The notes under the pieces were generated by a model that ran no database searches, was not told where the DNA came from, and worked only from the letters and a program-made list of their open reading frames with translations. From contig NZ_CP021080.1 of assembly GCF_000802245.2 (NCBI RefSeq), positions 2,852,001 to 2,916,000 of the forward strand: 64,000 nucleotides of DNA, read 5' to 3'. This document shows positions 10,075 through 18,604 of the stretch, piece by piece (the stretch's first letter is position 1; each line of letters opens with the position of its first letter). The translations under genes were made by a program, and so were the position numbers. The DNA comes from Streptomyces pluripotens. GTDB taxonomy: Bacteria > Actinomycetota > Actinomycetes > Streptomycetales > Streptomycetaceae.

Positions 10075-10517
10075 CCGGCGCGCGCCGCGGGGGCCGGCGC
10101 ACAACCAGCCCGTCCGACAGCCGCCCCGACCGTAAGCGGCGGCCATGAGCGGTGACCCGGCGAACGGTCAGCAGGCCACGCCGGGATCAAGAGGACTGTA
10201 GGCCGCTTGCAGATAGCCGTATCCGGTGGGGTCCTCGAACGGGGAGTTCGTGAGATCCCCATTCTTGTGCTTTCCGTACCCCGACTCAGAGATCTTGAAC
10301 TTGATATCGGACTTGATGTGGAGGGTTCCGTTGACTTTGGCCGGCTCCGGAGACCGCTCCCACCAGCCGGTACAGCGCGGAGCGACTCGGCAACTCCATG
10401 AGAATGGAGTGAAATTCAAGCGTGAATTTTTTAATCCGTTTGTGGAGTAGGGCTGTTGGTCAGGTCAGCGAAGTCTCTGAGGCACCCGGGCCCCGGCCGG
10501 CCTGCCGGGCCCGCCGG
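10075..10517. other. Intergenic region with an AT-rich island
   Basis: The 443-bp gap between rarD and the convergent 344-aa gene includes an unusually AT-rich tract around 10385-10450 (for example GTGAATTTTTTAATCC at 10422-10437). A doubtful minus-strand reading frame lies at 10168-10419. The base composition is unlike neighbouring genes, suggesting either regulatory DNA or remnant foreign DNA. Confidence 0.5.
10168..10419 (-). pseudogene. Possible remnant or small gene, 83 aa, unknown
   Basis: A minus-strand frame from a TTG at 10419 to a stop at 10168. Its C-terminal 50 residues (HIKSDIKFKISESGYGKH, DLTNSPFEDPTGYGYLQAA) look like real polypeptide rather than a GC-driven artefact. It has no ATG or GTG start, no ribosome site and low third-position GC. 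I read it as the surviving 3' part of a transferred gene; no family is recognised. Confidence 0.25.
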
Positions 10518-11552
10518 TTACGGCTGCCTGGCCCGCGCCGCCCGGTCGGCCAGGCGGACCATGCGGGCGCGGGCGGACTCCAGGGGGCGCGGGTCCTCGG
10601 CGGCGGGGCCGGGTTCCGCGGCGAGGTCCGTCCACAGATCGATCAGGTCGCGGCCCAGTCGCAGCCCCTCCTCGGGGTCACGCACCGCGCGCCAGGCCGT
10701 CGCCGCGCTCTGCACATTGCCGTGGGCGACCTCCGCGCCCCAGGCCCGGCGGCGCAGGCGGGCAAGGTCCAGGGACAGCCCGCAGGCCCGGACCGGGTCG
10801 TCCGCCAGATAGGCGATGTAGGCCACGAGTTCACGCAGGTGCAGTACCTCGGGATGACGGAGGCCCAGCGCTGCGGTCGCCCCGGTGACCGTGCGGTCGG
10901 CGAGGTCCGCCGCCGCCTCGATGCGGCCGGTGCGGACGGCCTCGCAGATCTGCCTCATCGGCTCGGTCAGTAGATCGGCGCCCTCCACGGTCTCGATCAG
11001 GGGCCCGTCGCCGAGCACCTCCTCAGCAACGGCGTCGAAACCCCGGGGCCCGGCGGGGGTGGGCGGAGTCGTGTGGAGCCCTGCTTCGGTCCCGGTCGGC
11101 GGCACGTCGACGCGGCTCACCGGCAGGTCGATGGCCGGTGCAGGAGTGAACGGGTGCGCCGCACCCGACGTGCTGGGCCCCGCCGGGAGAACCGCACCCG
11201 CAGCACTCGGCCCCGCCAGGACAGCCGGCTCCACGGTGACCGGCTCCTCCGGTACCGCAGTCACCCGCACCGGCTGTCCCAGCACCCGGCTGGAGCCGTT
11301 CGCCGAGACCTCCAGGGACACGACCCAGCCCGCGCGGTCGTCGTGGATGGTGGTGCGTATGGGGGCACCGAGGCTGATGGCCAGGCGCTGGAGGTGGTTC
11401 AAGACGGCCTGCTGGATCTCCTCGCCCGGCGCCGCCACAACGGACACCCCGCCCACCGACGCGCCTCCCGCGCCGAACACCCGGACGGGGACTTCCTCCA
11501 GATGCGCTGCGGGCCGTTGCGCCCGCTGCTTCTCAAAGCTGAGTCGAGACAT
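10518..11552 (-). CDS. Hypothetical protein with a tetratricopeptide-like C-terminal half
   Basis: A 344-aa protein. Residues 1-95 contain a hydrophilic domain with EIQQAVLNHLQRL. A Pro/Ala-rich linker covers about 95-165. Residues about 180-340 are a run of amphipathic helices rich in Ala, Leu and Arg (TRTGRIEAAADLADRTV, VLHLRELVAYIAYLADD) resembling degenerate TPR repeats. No catalytic motif is visible. Such proteins are common in streptomycetes and may be protein-interaction adaptors. It lies alone, with the ABC permease gene behind it on the same strand. Confidence 0.7.
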   Translation of the reverse strand: MSRLSFEKQRAQRPAAHLEEVPVRVFGAGGASVGGVSVVAAPGEEIQQAVLNHLQRLAISLGAPIRTTIHDDRAGWVVSLEVSANGSSRVLGQPVRVTAVPEEPVTVEPAVLAGPSAAGAVLPAGPSTSGAAHPFTPAPAIDLPVSRVDVPPTGTEAGLHTTPPTPAGPRGFDAVAEEVLGDGPLIETVEGADLLTEPMRQICEAVRTGRIEAAADLADRTVTGATAALGLRHPEVLHLRELVAYIAYLADDPVRACGLSLDLARLRRRAWGAEVAHGNVQSAATAWRAVRDPEEGLRLGRDLIDLWTDLAAEPGPAAEDPRPLESARARMVRLADRAARARQP

Positions 11553-11701
11553 CGGTTTCCCCTCATTCCCCCGGCGTCACGATCCGGTGCTCCACGACCT
11601 GCCGACCAGTCTGTCGGCTCCGGCCGCCATCCGCGTCACCGCGACGTCACAGCCTCGCACCAGCCACACCGTGGGGCACACCGGTGCGGCGCGGAAAGGG
11701 C

Positions 11702-12586
11702 CTACGCACTGATGTCCTTCGTCGTGAACCGTGCCCAGGCCGCCGAGCCGAACACACCCGCGTACAGCGCCTGGAGACCGAGGTTCCGGACCAGGCCGTC
11801 CCAGTAGACGGGGTCGCGCATCAGGTCGGCGAAGGACAGCCAGTAGTGCGAGAAGAGGTACGGCTGGATCGCGTGCAGCTGGGGTATCTGATCGAGGATC
11901 TGGACGGTGATGAGCAGCCCCACGGTGGTCGCCATCGCCGCGATGCCACTCTGGGTGAGGGTCGACACGAACAGGCCGAGGGCCGCCACGCCGACCAGTG
12001 AGACGGCCACGACCAGGGCGATCAGCAGGGCCCGCCCCAGCCCTTCGGCGAAGCTGATCCGGGTGCCGGAAATGGTCGTCAGATCGCCGAGCGGGAAGAG
12101 CAGCGCGCCGACGATCAGCGCGGAAACGGCGACGACCAGGGTGGCCAGCACGCAGAAGGCCATCACGGTCGCGTACTTGGTGAGCAGCAGACGGGTGCGG
12201 CCGGCCGGGGCGACCAGCAGATAGCGCAGGGTGCCCGCACTCGCCTCGCCCGCGATCGCATCGCCGGCGACGACACCGACGGCCATCGGGAGGAAGAACG
12301 GCAGGGTCGCGGCCAGCGCCGTGAACACCAGGAAGAGGCCGTTGTTGGTGATCTGCGCGATGAACGCCGGGCCCGCGCCACCGCCCCGACCCGCTCCCGG
12401 GCCGCCCCGCGTCTCGGTCCTCACCGCGATCCCGACCAGTACCGGCACCGCGGCCAGCACCCCGAGCAGGGCGAGGGTGCGCCAGCGGCCGACGGTGATG
12501 ACCAGTTCGCTGCGCAGCAGCCCGAAGGTCCACAGGGGACTCGGACGCCGCGCCCCGGCCGAACCGACGGCCTCATCCCGCGACAT
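11702..12586 (-). CDS. ABC-2 type exporter permease
   Basis: A 294-aa membrane protein with about six hydrophobic helices. The conserved region VVAGDAIAGEASAGTLRYLLVAPAGR is typical of ABC-2 permeases with a cytoplasmic loop before helix 3. The start overlaps the end of the ATPase gene by 14 bp, indicating translational coupling. The substrate is unknown; the adjacent LolA-like protein hints at an envelope role. Confidence 0.88.
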   Translation of the reverse strand: MSRDEAVGSAGARRPSPLWTFGLLRSELVITVGRWRTLALLGVLAAVPVLVGIAVRTETRGGPGAGRGGGAGPAFIAQITNNGLFLVFTALAATLPFFLPMAVGVVAGDAIAGEASAGTLRYLLVAPAGRTRLLLTKYATVMAFCVLATLVVAVSALIVGALLFPLGDLTTISGTRISFAEGLGRALLIALVVAVSLVGVAALGLFVSTLTQSGIAAMATTVGLLITVQILDQIPQLHAIQPYLFSHYWLSFADLMRDPVYWDGLVRNLGLQALYAGVFGSAAWARFTTKDISA

Positions 12587-13655
12587 CGAATCCCTCCCCC
12601 GTCAGTGCCACGAACGTGTCTTCCAGCGACGCTCGTTCGAGCGTAAGGCCCCGGACCCGGACGCCCGCCGTGACCAGGGCCGCAGTGACCTCGGCGAGGT
12701 CCCGCGCGGGCGGTTCACCGGTGACCCGGTCGCCGTCGGCAGTGACGTCCCCGACGCCCTGCTCCTTGAGCACCCGGGTCGCCTCGGCCGCGTCCGGGGT
12801 GGTCACCACCAGCCGGCCGCGCGCCCCGGCCGCCAGGTCGGCCACCGCGCCCTGGATGACGAGCCGGCCATGAGCCATCACCGCCGCGTGGGTACAGACC
12901 TGTTCGATCTCGTCGAGGAGGTGGGAGGAGAGGAAGACGGTCGTGCCGTCGGCGGCCAGTTCCCTGATCAAACTGCGGATCTCGCGCATCCCCTGCGGGT
13001 CGAGGCCGTTGGTCGGCTCGTCCAGGACGAGCAGCCTGCGCGGCTGGAGCAGTGCGGTGGCCAGCCCCAGGCGTTGTTTCATGCCGAGCGAGTAGGCCTT
13101 GGCCCTCTTGCCCGCGGCGGCGGTCAGGCCCACCCGGTCCAGTGCCGCGGCCACGCGCGCGCGCCGGGTGCGTGGGTCTGCGGTGGGGTCGGCGGTGTCG
13201 TAGCGCAGCAGGTTGTCGCGGCCGGAGAGGAAGCCGTACAGCGCTGGGCCTTCGATGAGCGCGCCGACCTGCGGGAGGACGGTGCGGACAGCCCGGGGCA
13301 TGGGTAGGCCGAGCACCCGGACCGTGCCCGCGGTCGGCTCGATCAGGCCCATGAGCATGCGGATGGTGGTGGTCTTGCCCGAGCCGTTCGGGCCGAGGAA
13401 ACCGAAGACGCTGCCCGCCGGGACGGTCAGGTTGAGACCGTCGACGGCAAGTTGTCCGCCGTGGTAGCGCTTGGTGAGGCCGCGCGTGGCGATGACGCTC
13501 GTCTGCGTCTGTCCCGGGACGCGCTCCGGTGCACTCTCGGCACCCGGTCCCTCCGGGTGCCGTGCCTCCGGGCGCGGTGCTCCCCTGTCCGGCCTCTCCC
13601 CGCCGGCGCGTTCCCCACCGGGGCCCTCCCGGTCCGTGGCGGACGGTGCGTCCAT
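12573..13655 (-). CDS. ABC transporter ATP-binding protein
   Basis: A 360-aa ATPase. Walker A is GPNGSGKTT, the signature is the LSGGQ variant SLGMKQRLGLA, Walker B is LLVLDEPT, and the switch His is in LSSHLLDE. The first 50 residues are a hydrophilic Pro/Gly/Glu-rich extension ahead of the domain start (IATRGLTKRYHG); translation may begin further inside, but the ATG at 13655 is the only clear start with the extension. It is coupled to the permease and lies 34 bp after the LolA-like gene. Confidence 0.92.
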   Translation of the reverse strand: MDAPSATDREGPGGERAGGERPDRGAPRPEARHPEGPGAESAPERVPGQTQTSVIATRGLTKRYHGGQLAVDGLNLTVPAGSVFGFLGPNGSGKTTTIRMLMGLIEPTAGTVRVLGLPMPRAVRTVLPQVGALIEGPALYGFLSGRDNLLRYDTADPTADPRTRRARVAAALDRVGLTAAAGKRAKAYSLGMKQRLGLATALLQPRRLLVLDEPTNGLDPQGMREIRSLIRELAADGTTVFLSSHLLDEIEQVCTHAAVMAHGRLVIQGAVADLAAGARGRLVVTTPDAAEATRVLKEQGVGDVTADGDRVTGEPPARDLAEVTAALVTAGVRVRGLTLERASLEDTFVALTGEGFDVAG

Positions 13656-13689
13656 CGGCTCCCCCTCGACTCATCGTGCTCGGGAAGGG

Positions 13690-14889
13690 TTACTTCCCCG
13701 CGTCGGCCGCCTTCACCAGGGCGCCCTTGGTCACCGCGCCGGCGTAGACCTTGCCGTCGTCGGTGATCAGCGCGTTGACCAGGCGGGTGGTGAGGACAGT
13801 GCCCTTGCCGAACTTGCCGGACACCGGATCGCCGAGCGAACCGAGGAAGCCGCCGAGGTCACCGCCCCGGGAGCCGGCCGGCAGGCCTCCCTTGGCACCG
13901 GTGTCGAAGGTGGCGATGGACGTCCAGCCCTTGCCGAGGACGTCGGCCCCCGGGGCGCCCTCGGCCAGTTCGCGGCCGGAGCCGCGCTCGTGCCGGGGTG
14001 CCTGGGTCCGCTGCTTCTCCTGCGTGACCTTCGCCCCCTCGGGTGGGGTGAAGTCGAAGGTGGAGGAGGCCGGCTCGGCGAAGGAGACCTGGGTGAAGCC
14101 CGCGTCGACGACCGCGGCGCCCCCGCTCTTCGGGGTCAACGTGAACTTCAGCGGCAGACCCGTCTTCGCGTCCACGACGATGCTGATCGCGCCGACCGTG
14201 GTGCCGGACTGCTTGGGCCGGATCAGCAGCCGGTAGGCATCGCGGCCGGCGATCCGCTCGGTGCCGTCGACCGTGACGGAGGTGGTGTCGTCCACCGACT
14301 TCAGCGCCTTGTCGGCGAAGTCCTTGGGCGTGGCGGGGGGCTCGGCCCTGTGGTGCTTGCCGGAGTCGGCCGCGGTGCCGTGGTAGACCTCGTTGCTCTT
14401 GCTGTCGTAGCCCCACACGTCCTTGCCGTCGTGGATGAGGCTGTACTCGGCGCCTTGCTCCAGCAGTGACACCTTCTGCCGGTCCGGGCCGTCGGCGGCG
14501 ACGCGCAGGGTGTGCGTGCCGGAGAGCAGTTCGGTGAATTTGGACTGCGGGTCGGCAGAGGAGCCGTCACCGGAGCCCTTGGCCACCCGGGAGGCGATGC
14601 TGTTCTCCAGGCCTCCGAGGTTGGGCAGGCCCAGGTCGGTGTTGATCTTCACGGTGCCGGACAACTGCTGGACGTCCGACTTGGCGATCTTCTCGATGAG
14701 CTGCTGCGCGGTGATCTTCGGCAGGTTGGGGTCACCGGAGTCGGCGAGCGCCGGGACCAGTCCGATCGTGGCCGCTGCCACCCCCACCACCGCCACGGGG
14801 ACGGCGTACCGGGCGGCCTTGCGCCGACCGGAGCCCGAGTGCTCGTCCCTCGCGGCGACCGCTGTTTCGTCGGAATCGTACGGTGCCAT
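13690..14889 (-). CDS. Secreted LolA-like (outer-membrane-lipoprotein-carrier fold) protein
   Basis: A 399-aa protein. An N-terminal hydrophilic stretch with RRKAARYA is followed by a hydrophobic signal/anchor (VPVAVVGVAAATIGLVPALA) with a likely cleavage after ALA. The mature part begins with ITAQQLIEKIAKSDVQQLSGTV, the usual opening of LolA/DUF2092-like proteins. Two internal segments (VTVDGTERIAGRDAYRLLIRP, IVVDAKTGLPLKFTL) fit the LolA beta-fold. The ATG at 14889 was preferred to an upstream start at 14928. It heads an operon with the ABC exporter, so the three probably serve one envelope function. Confidence 0.82.
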   Translation of the reverse strand: MAPYDSDETAVAARDEHSGSGRRKAARYAVPVAVVGVAAATIGLVPALADSGDPNLPKITAQQLIEKIAKSDVQQLSGTVKINTDLGLPNLGGLENSIASRVAKGSGDGSSADPQSKFTELLSGTHTLRVAADGPDRQKVSLLEQGAEYSLIHDGKDVWGYDSKSNEVYHGTAADSGKHHRAEPPATPKDFADKALKSVDDTTSVTVDGTERIAGRDAYRLLIRPKQSGTTVGAISIVVDAKTGLPLKFTLTPKSGGAAVVDAGFTQVSFAEPASSTFDFTPPEGAKVTQEKQRTQAPRHERGSGRELAEGAPGADVLGKGWTSIATFDTGAKGGLPAGSRGGDLGGFLGSLGDPVSGKFGKGTVLTTRLVNALITDDGKVYAGAVTKGALVKAADAGK

Positions 14890-15123
14890 GTGTGCCTTAC
14901 CTCCGTTGTCGGCGGCGGCCGTCCTCACGCTGGTCCACCTGAGCCGCCATTCTCACCCGAATCGGTGAGGAGTGGTGATGTCCCTGGTCTCCATCTGACC
15001 AGACCGGCCGTGAGGAAGCGTCAGTCCTCGGAGGCAACTCCGTCTACGCCTGCGGTATGACACGCAGGTGTGGCGGCTCGGGGTCCCGTAGGGGTCGTGC
15101 ACGGCACCGTCCCGCGCGGGCCA

Positions 15124-16134
15124 TCAGCCGGCGCGGTGCACCACCGCGTCGCACAGCTCCGTCAGCGCCGCCTTGGCGTCGCAGTCCGGCAGCGGCGCCA
15201 GGGCGGCCCGCGCCTCCTCCGCGTACCGGACGGTGTCCCGGCGGGCCTGTTCCAGCGCGGGGTGCGCGCGCAGCGCGGCCAGCGCCTCGGAGTGCCGGGT
15301 GTCGTCGCTGAGGTCGGAGTCCAGCAGTTCGCACAAGGCGACGTCCTCGGGCAGCCCCAGCCGGGCCGCCTGCTCGCGCAGGTGGAGCACGGGCAGCGTC
15401 GGGATACCCTCCCGCAGGTCGGTGCCGGGGGTCTTGCCGGACTCGTGGGAGTCGGAGGCGATGTCCAGGACGTCGTCCGCGAGCTGGAAGGCGACCCCAA
15501 GACGTTCGCCGTACTGGGTGAGCACGTCGACGACCTGCTCGTCGGCGCCGGACATCATGGCGCCGAACCGGCAGGACACCGCCACCAGCGCGCCCGTCTT
15601 GCCGCTGAGCACCTCCAGGTAGTGCTCGACCGGGTCGCGGCCGTCCACGGGACCTGCGGTCTCCAGGATCTGACCGGTGACCAGCCGTTCGAAGGCGAGC
15701 GCCTGCACCCGGACGGCCTCCGGGCCCAGGTCGGCGAGGATCTGGGAAGCGCGAGCAAAGAGGAAGTCACCGGTGAGGACCGCGACGGAGTTGTCCCAGC
15801 GGGTGTTGACACTGTCCACGCCACGTCGCACGGCCGCTTCGTCCATGACGTCGTCGTGGTAGAGCGTGGCGAGGTGGGTCAGCTCCACGACGACCGCGGA
15901 CGGCACCACGCCCGGCGCGGACGGGTCACCGAATCGCGCCGCGAGCATGACGAGCAGCGGCCTGAACCGCTTCCCGCCGGCCCGCACGAGGTGCTGTGCG
16001 GCCTCGGTGATGAAAGGGACCTCGCTCTTGGTGGCTTCGAGCAAGCCTTCTTCGACAGCCACCAATCCGGCCTGGACATCGGCTTCCAGCGCCTGGTCCC
16101 GCACGTTCAGCCCGAACGGCCCGACGACGGTCAC
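15124..16134 (-). CDS. Long-chain polyprenyl diphosphate synthase
   Basis: A 336-aa all-alpha isoprenyl synthase. The first Asp-rich motif is DDVMD (YHDDVMDEAAVRRG), the second is DDVLD (LADDVLDIASD), and KRFRPLL is the IPP-binding patch. It most likely makes the heptaprenyl-to-nonaprenyl chain of menaquinone, fitting its position near complex I in streptomycete genomes. The GTG at 16134 follows AGGAGA. The upstream region 16260-16370 is AT-rich and probably carries the promoter. Confidence 0.93.
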   Translation of the reverse strand: MTVVGPFGLNVRDQALEADVQAGLVAVEEGLLEATKSEVPFITEAAQHLVRAGGKRFRPLLVMLAARFGDPSAPGVVPSAVVVELTHLATLYHDDVMDEAAVRRGVDSVNTRWDNSVAVLTGDFLFARASQILADLGPEAVRVQALAFERLVTGQILETAGPVDGRDPVEHYLEVLSGKTGALVAVSCRFGAMMSGADEQVVDVLTQYGERLGVAFQLADDVLDIASDSHESGKTPGTDLREGIPTLPVLHLREQAARLGLPEDVALCELLDSDLSDDTRHSEALAALRAHPALEQARRDTVRYAEEARAALAPLPDCDAKAALTELCDAVVHRAG

Positions 16135-16704
16135 GAGAGGTCTCCTGTCTGCTGGTGCCTGCTGGCGATTACACGGTTTGTCGATAGGTCGCTGCCCTCA
16201 CTCAAGTCAGCGTATCCGGTCCGGTTTCGATCACCGATAGCGCCCACCGGTCCAGCCCGGGCGGTATTGGATCATGATCGCTATGGTTTTGATCGGTTGA
16301 TAAGAACGGACATTCGTTGACTTAGCGGCAATACATTCACTTTGTCGCGAAATGTGTGATAAGTGGAGTAACGCCCACACCGCCACCAGAGCCTCACATC
16401 ACAGACCCCACCCTCACCCGGATCCGGATCCGGATCCGGTACGAATACCCCGAACACCCCGAATACCCTGAATACCCCTTGTCTGATTTGCTGCACTTTG
16501 CCATTTCGTGAGTTGAGTCACGCACCATCATCGTCCCACTCCGGCCGCCGACGCCCCTTCTCCCTCTACCCGTCGGCGAGTTGGGGGCAGACGGCCGAAA
16601 AGGATCAAGCACCCCATAACGCGCAGACCAAGGTCAAATAGTGCGTTGTGTGAATCCGGCACTTGTTCCCGACATGTGCCCTCGCATACGTTCCCGGCCG
16701 TCGG
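16135..16704. other. Intergenic region with promoter-like AT-rich stretch and short tandem repeats
   Basis: This 570-bp gap separates the leftward synthase gene from the rightward riboswitch. Positions 16260-16375 are markedly AT-rich for this genome, include the palindrome GATCATGATC (16270-16279) and probably drive the synthase gene. Positions 16421-16478 contain simple repeats. No gene is supported. Confidence 0.45.
16421..16478. repeat. Short tandem repeats: GATCCG x3 and a 9-bp unit x4
   Basis: GATCCG is repeated three times at 16421-16438. It is followed by four 9-bp units at 16443-16451, 16452-16460, 16461-16469 and 16470-16478 (consensus GAATACCCC, with one base changed in each of the second and third units). 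They lie in noncoding DNA and may vary between strains. Confidence 0.85.
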
Positions 16705-16902
16705 GCGGACGCCGAATCCTGCCGCCGCCCGCGTAACCCATCGACGAACTCATTCGTACGGCAGGAGCGGGGGACCCAGGTAAGTCGCCTGACCGGACGG
16801 CACATGCCGCACCGGAACGGCTAGGGGTGAAGCCGTGCCTCCTCCAGGGCACGGCCGGGCACCTCCCCGCCCGAACCCGACAGCTCACCTCGCAGGCGTC
16901 GG
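16705..16902 (+). ncRNA. Cyclic di-AMP riboswitch (ydaO/yuaA leader)
   Basis: Conserved blocks of the ydaO motif appear in order: GCGGGGGACCCA at 16767, GGGGTGAAGCC near 16823, and CCCGAACCCGACAGCTCACC followed by TCGCAGGCGTCGG at the 3' end. The closing stem P1 pairs GACGCC (16708-16713) with GGCGTC (16895-16900), and a second stem pairs TCCTGC (16717-16722) with GCAGGA (16761-16766). The element ends directly before the ribosome site of a secreted lytic-transglycosylase-like gene, the usual target of this riboswitch in actinobacteria. There it turns expression down when c-di-AMP binds. Confidence 0.93.
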
Positions 16903-16916
16903 AGAGGAACTTCCCC

Positions 16917-17405
16917 ATGCCTGCTGCCGCTCAGTACCGCCGTTCCCGGAACAACCGGCTCGTCCGCACCCTCGCCGTGCTCGGCACCAGCGCCGCCGTC
17001 CTCGCGGTGCCGCTCATCGGCGCCACGTCCGCCTCCGCGGCCACCGGTCCTGCCACGGCGGCGGCCACCACCATCGCCGGGTACCCGAACAACCTCGACG
17101 GCTGGATCCGTGAGTCCCTCGCGATCATGGCCCAGAAGGGCATCCCGGGCACCTACAACGGCATCTACCGCAACATCATGCGGGAGTCCTCGGGCAACCC
17201 CCGCGCCATCAACCTCTGGGACTCCAACGCCGCCGCGGGTACCCCGTCCAAGGGCCTGCTCCAGGTCATCGACCCGACCTTCGCCGCGTACCACGTGGCC
17301 GGCACCTCGTTCGACCCCTACGACCCGGTCGCCAACATCACCGCCGCCTGCAACTACGCGGCCGCGCGGTACGGGTCGATCGACAACGTGTACGGCGCGT
17401 ACTGA
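16917..17405 (+). CDS. Secreted lytic transglycosylase-like protein
   Basis: A 162-aa protein. A basic N-terminus (QYRRSRNNRLVRTLAVLG) and hydrophobic core end in a signal peptidase site after ATSASA. The mature part carries the SLT-type motif IMRESSGNPRAINLWDSNA, with the catalytic Glu in the MRESSG segment, and KGLLQVIDPTFAAY. It should cleave or bind peptidoglycan outside the cell, as do Rpf-like and SLT proteins controlled by c-di-AMP. The ATG at 16917 sits 9 nt after GGAGAGG, immediately behind the riboswitch. Confidence 0.9.
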   Translation: MPAAAQYRRSRNNRLVRTLAVLGTSAAVLAVPLIGATSASAATGPATAAATTIAGYPNNLDGWIRESLAIMAQKGIPGTYNGIYRNIMRESSGNPRAINLWDSNAAAGTPSKGLLQVIDPTFAAYHVAGTSFDPYDPVANITAACNYAAARYGSIDNVYGAY

Positions 17406-17459
17406 CAGCCGGCAGAGCGGCGCGTCGCCGCTGCCCCACCGGCACACCCCCGTTGCCCC

Positions 17460-17544
17460 ACCGGCGCCCCACCACTGACGGACCGGCGCCCCACCGCTGA
17501 CGGACCGGTGCGCACCGGCACCTGACGACCCGGTGCGCACCGGC
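17460..17544. repeat. Tandem 22-bp repeat and palindromic units, probable terminator region
   Basis: Two 22-bp units (17460-17481 and 17482-17503) differ at one base. They are followed by two copies of the self-complementary CCGGTGCGCACCGG within 17504-17544. They lie between the secreted hydrolase gene and the convergent HAD phosphatase gene, so the hairpins can end both transcripts. Confidence 0.7.
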
Positions 17545-17603
17545 TTCCCGTCGGACAGCGTCGCGCTGATGCGCCAGCCAGCCGGTCAGCTGGTTCAGCT
17601 GGT

Positions 17604-18416
17604 TCAGCCGGCGAGGAAGAGTCTTTCGAGGACGACGGCGACGCCGTCGTCCTCGTTCGACGAGGTGGTCTCGTCGGCCACGGCCTTCAGTTCGGGATGG
17701 GCGTTGGCCATGGCGATCCCGTGCGCGGCCCAGTCGAACATCGGGATGTCGTTGGGCATGTCACCGAAGGCCAAGGCCCGTTCGGGACCAGTGCCGAGAT
17801 GCTCGGCGGCCAGCGCCAGCCCGGTCGCCTTGGTCACCCCGCGCGGCTGGAGTTCCACGGTTCCCGGCCCCGACATGGTGACCGTCGCCAGCGAGCCCAC
17901 CACCGCGCACGCCACGGCCGCCAACTCGTCATCGGACAAGGTGGCATGGCGCAGCAGCACCTTGCTGATGGGTTCGCACCACAGGTCGTCGCGGCGTCCG
18001 ACCCGCACCGCGGGCAGGGTCGGGTGGGGCATCCGATATCCGGGTTCGATGAGCGTGAGCCCGTCCACACCGTCCTGGTCGACGGCCGCGAACACCTGCC
18101 CCACTTCGGCCTCGATCTTGCCGAGCGCCGTCTCGGCCAGCTCGCGGTCCAGCCGGACCGACCACAGCAGGCAGTCGTTTCCGGCGTCGTAGACCTGGGC
18201 CCCCTGCCCGCACACCGCGAGGCCCGCGCAGCTGAGTTGGGCCAGCAACGACCGCACCCGCGGGGCCGGGCGGCCCGTCACGACGAGGTGCCGGGCTCCG
18301 GCCCGCGCCACCCGGGCGAGCGCGGCGAGAGACCGGTCGGAGACGGTGTCGTCGCCGCGCAGCAGCGTCCCGTCCAGGTCGGTCGCGATCAGTGCATATG
18401 CGGGGGTGGGTGCCAT
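17604..18416 (-). CDS. Cof-type HAD-superfamily (IIB) phosphatase
   Basis: A 270-aa hydrolase. Motif I DLDGTLLRGDD holds the nucleophile Asp, motif II is VVTGR, motif III Lys is probably in RGVTKATGL, and motif IV is FGDMPNDIPMF. The cap between motifs II and III is the C2B type of Cof/YidA sugar-phosphate phosphatases. The ATG at 18416 places motif I near the N-terminus. The substrate is not predictable from sequence. Confidence 0.92.
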   Translation of the reverse strand: MAPTPAYALIATDLDGTLLRGDDTVSDRSLAALARVARAGARHLVVTGRPAPRVRSLLAQLSCAGLAVCGQGAQVYDAGNDCLLWSVRLDRELAETALGKIEAEVGQVFAAVDQDGVDGLTLIEPGYRMPHPTLPAVRVGRRDDLWCEPISKVLLRHATLSDDELAAVACAVVGSLATVTMSGPGTVELQPRGVTKATGLALAAEHLGTGPERALAFGDMPNDIPMFDWAAHGIAMANAHPELKAVADETTSSNEDDGVAVVLERLFLAG

Positions 18417-18604
18417 GATCAGAGAATACGGACACCGCAGCCCCGCCGACTTCACTGTTCTGCCGCGCACTTACGCACTGCTCGGCCTCAAGTGAGGCCC
18501 GCGAGCCCCTCGATGGCGGTGAGGTTGCGGTTGAACGCGTCGGTGAGCGGGGTGGTGAGACGCCGAAACGGGAGCCGTGCCCGGCCCAGGCGGCTTCGCC
18601 GCCT

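Noticed and set aside
16281..16612. Minus-strand frames with repeated Tyr-Ser-Gly or Asp-Pro dipeptides
   Set aside because: They arise from the simple repeats at 16421-16478; no start context or family similarity.
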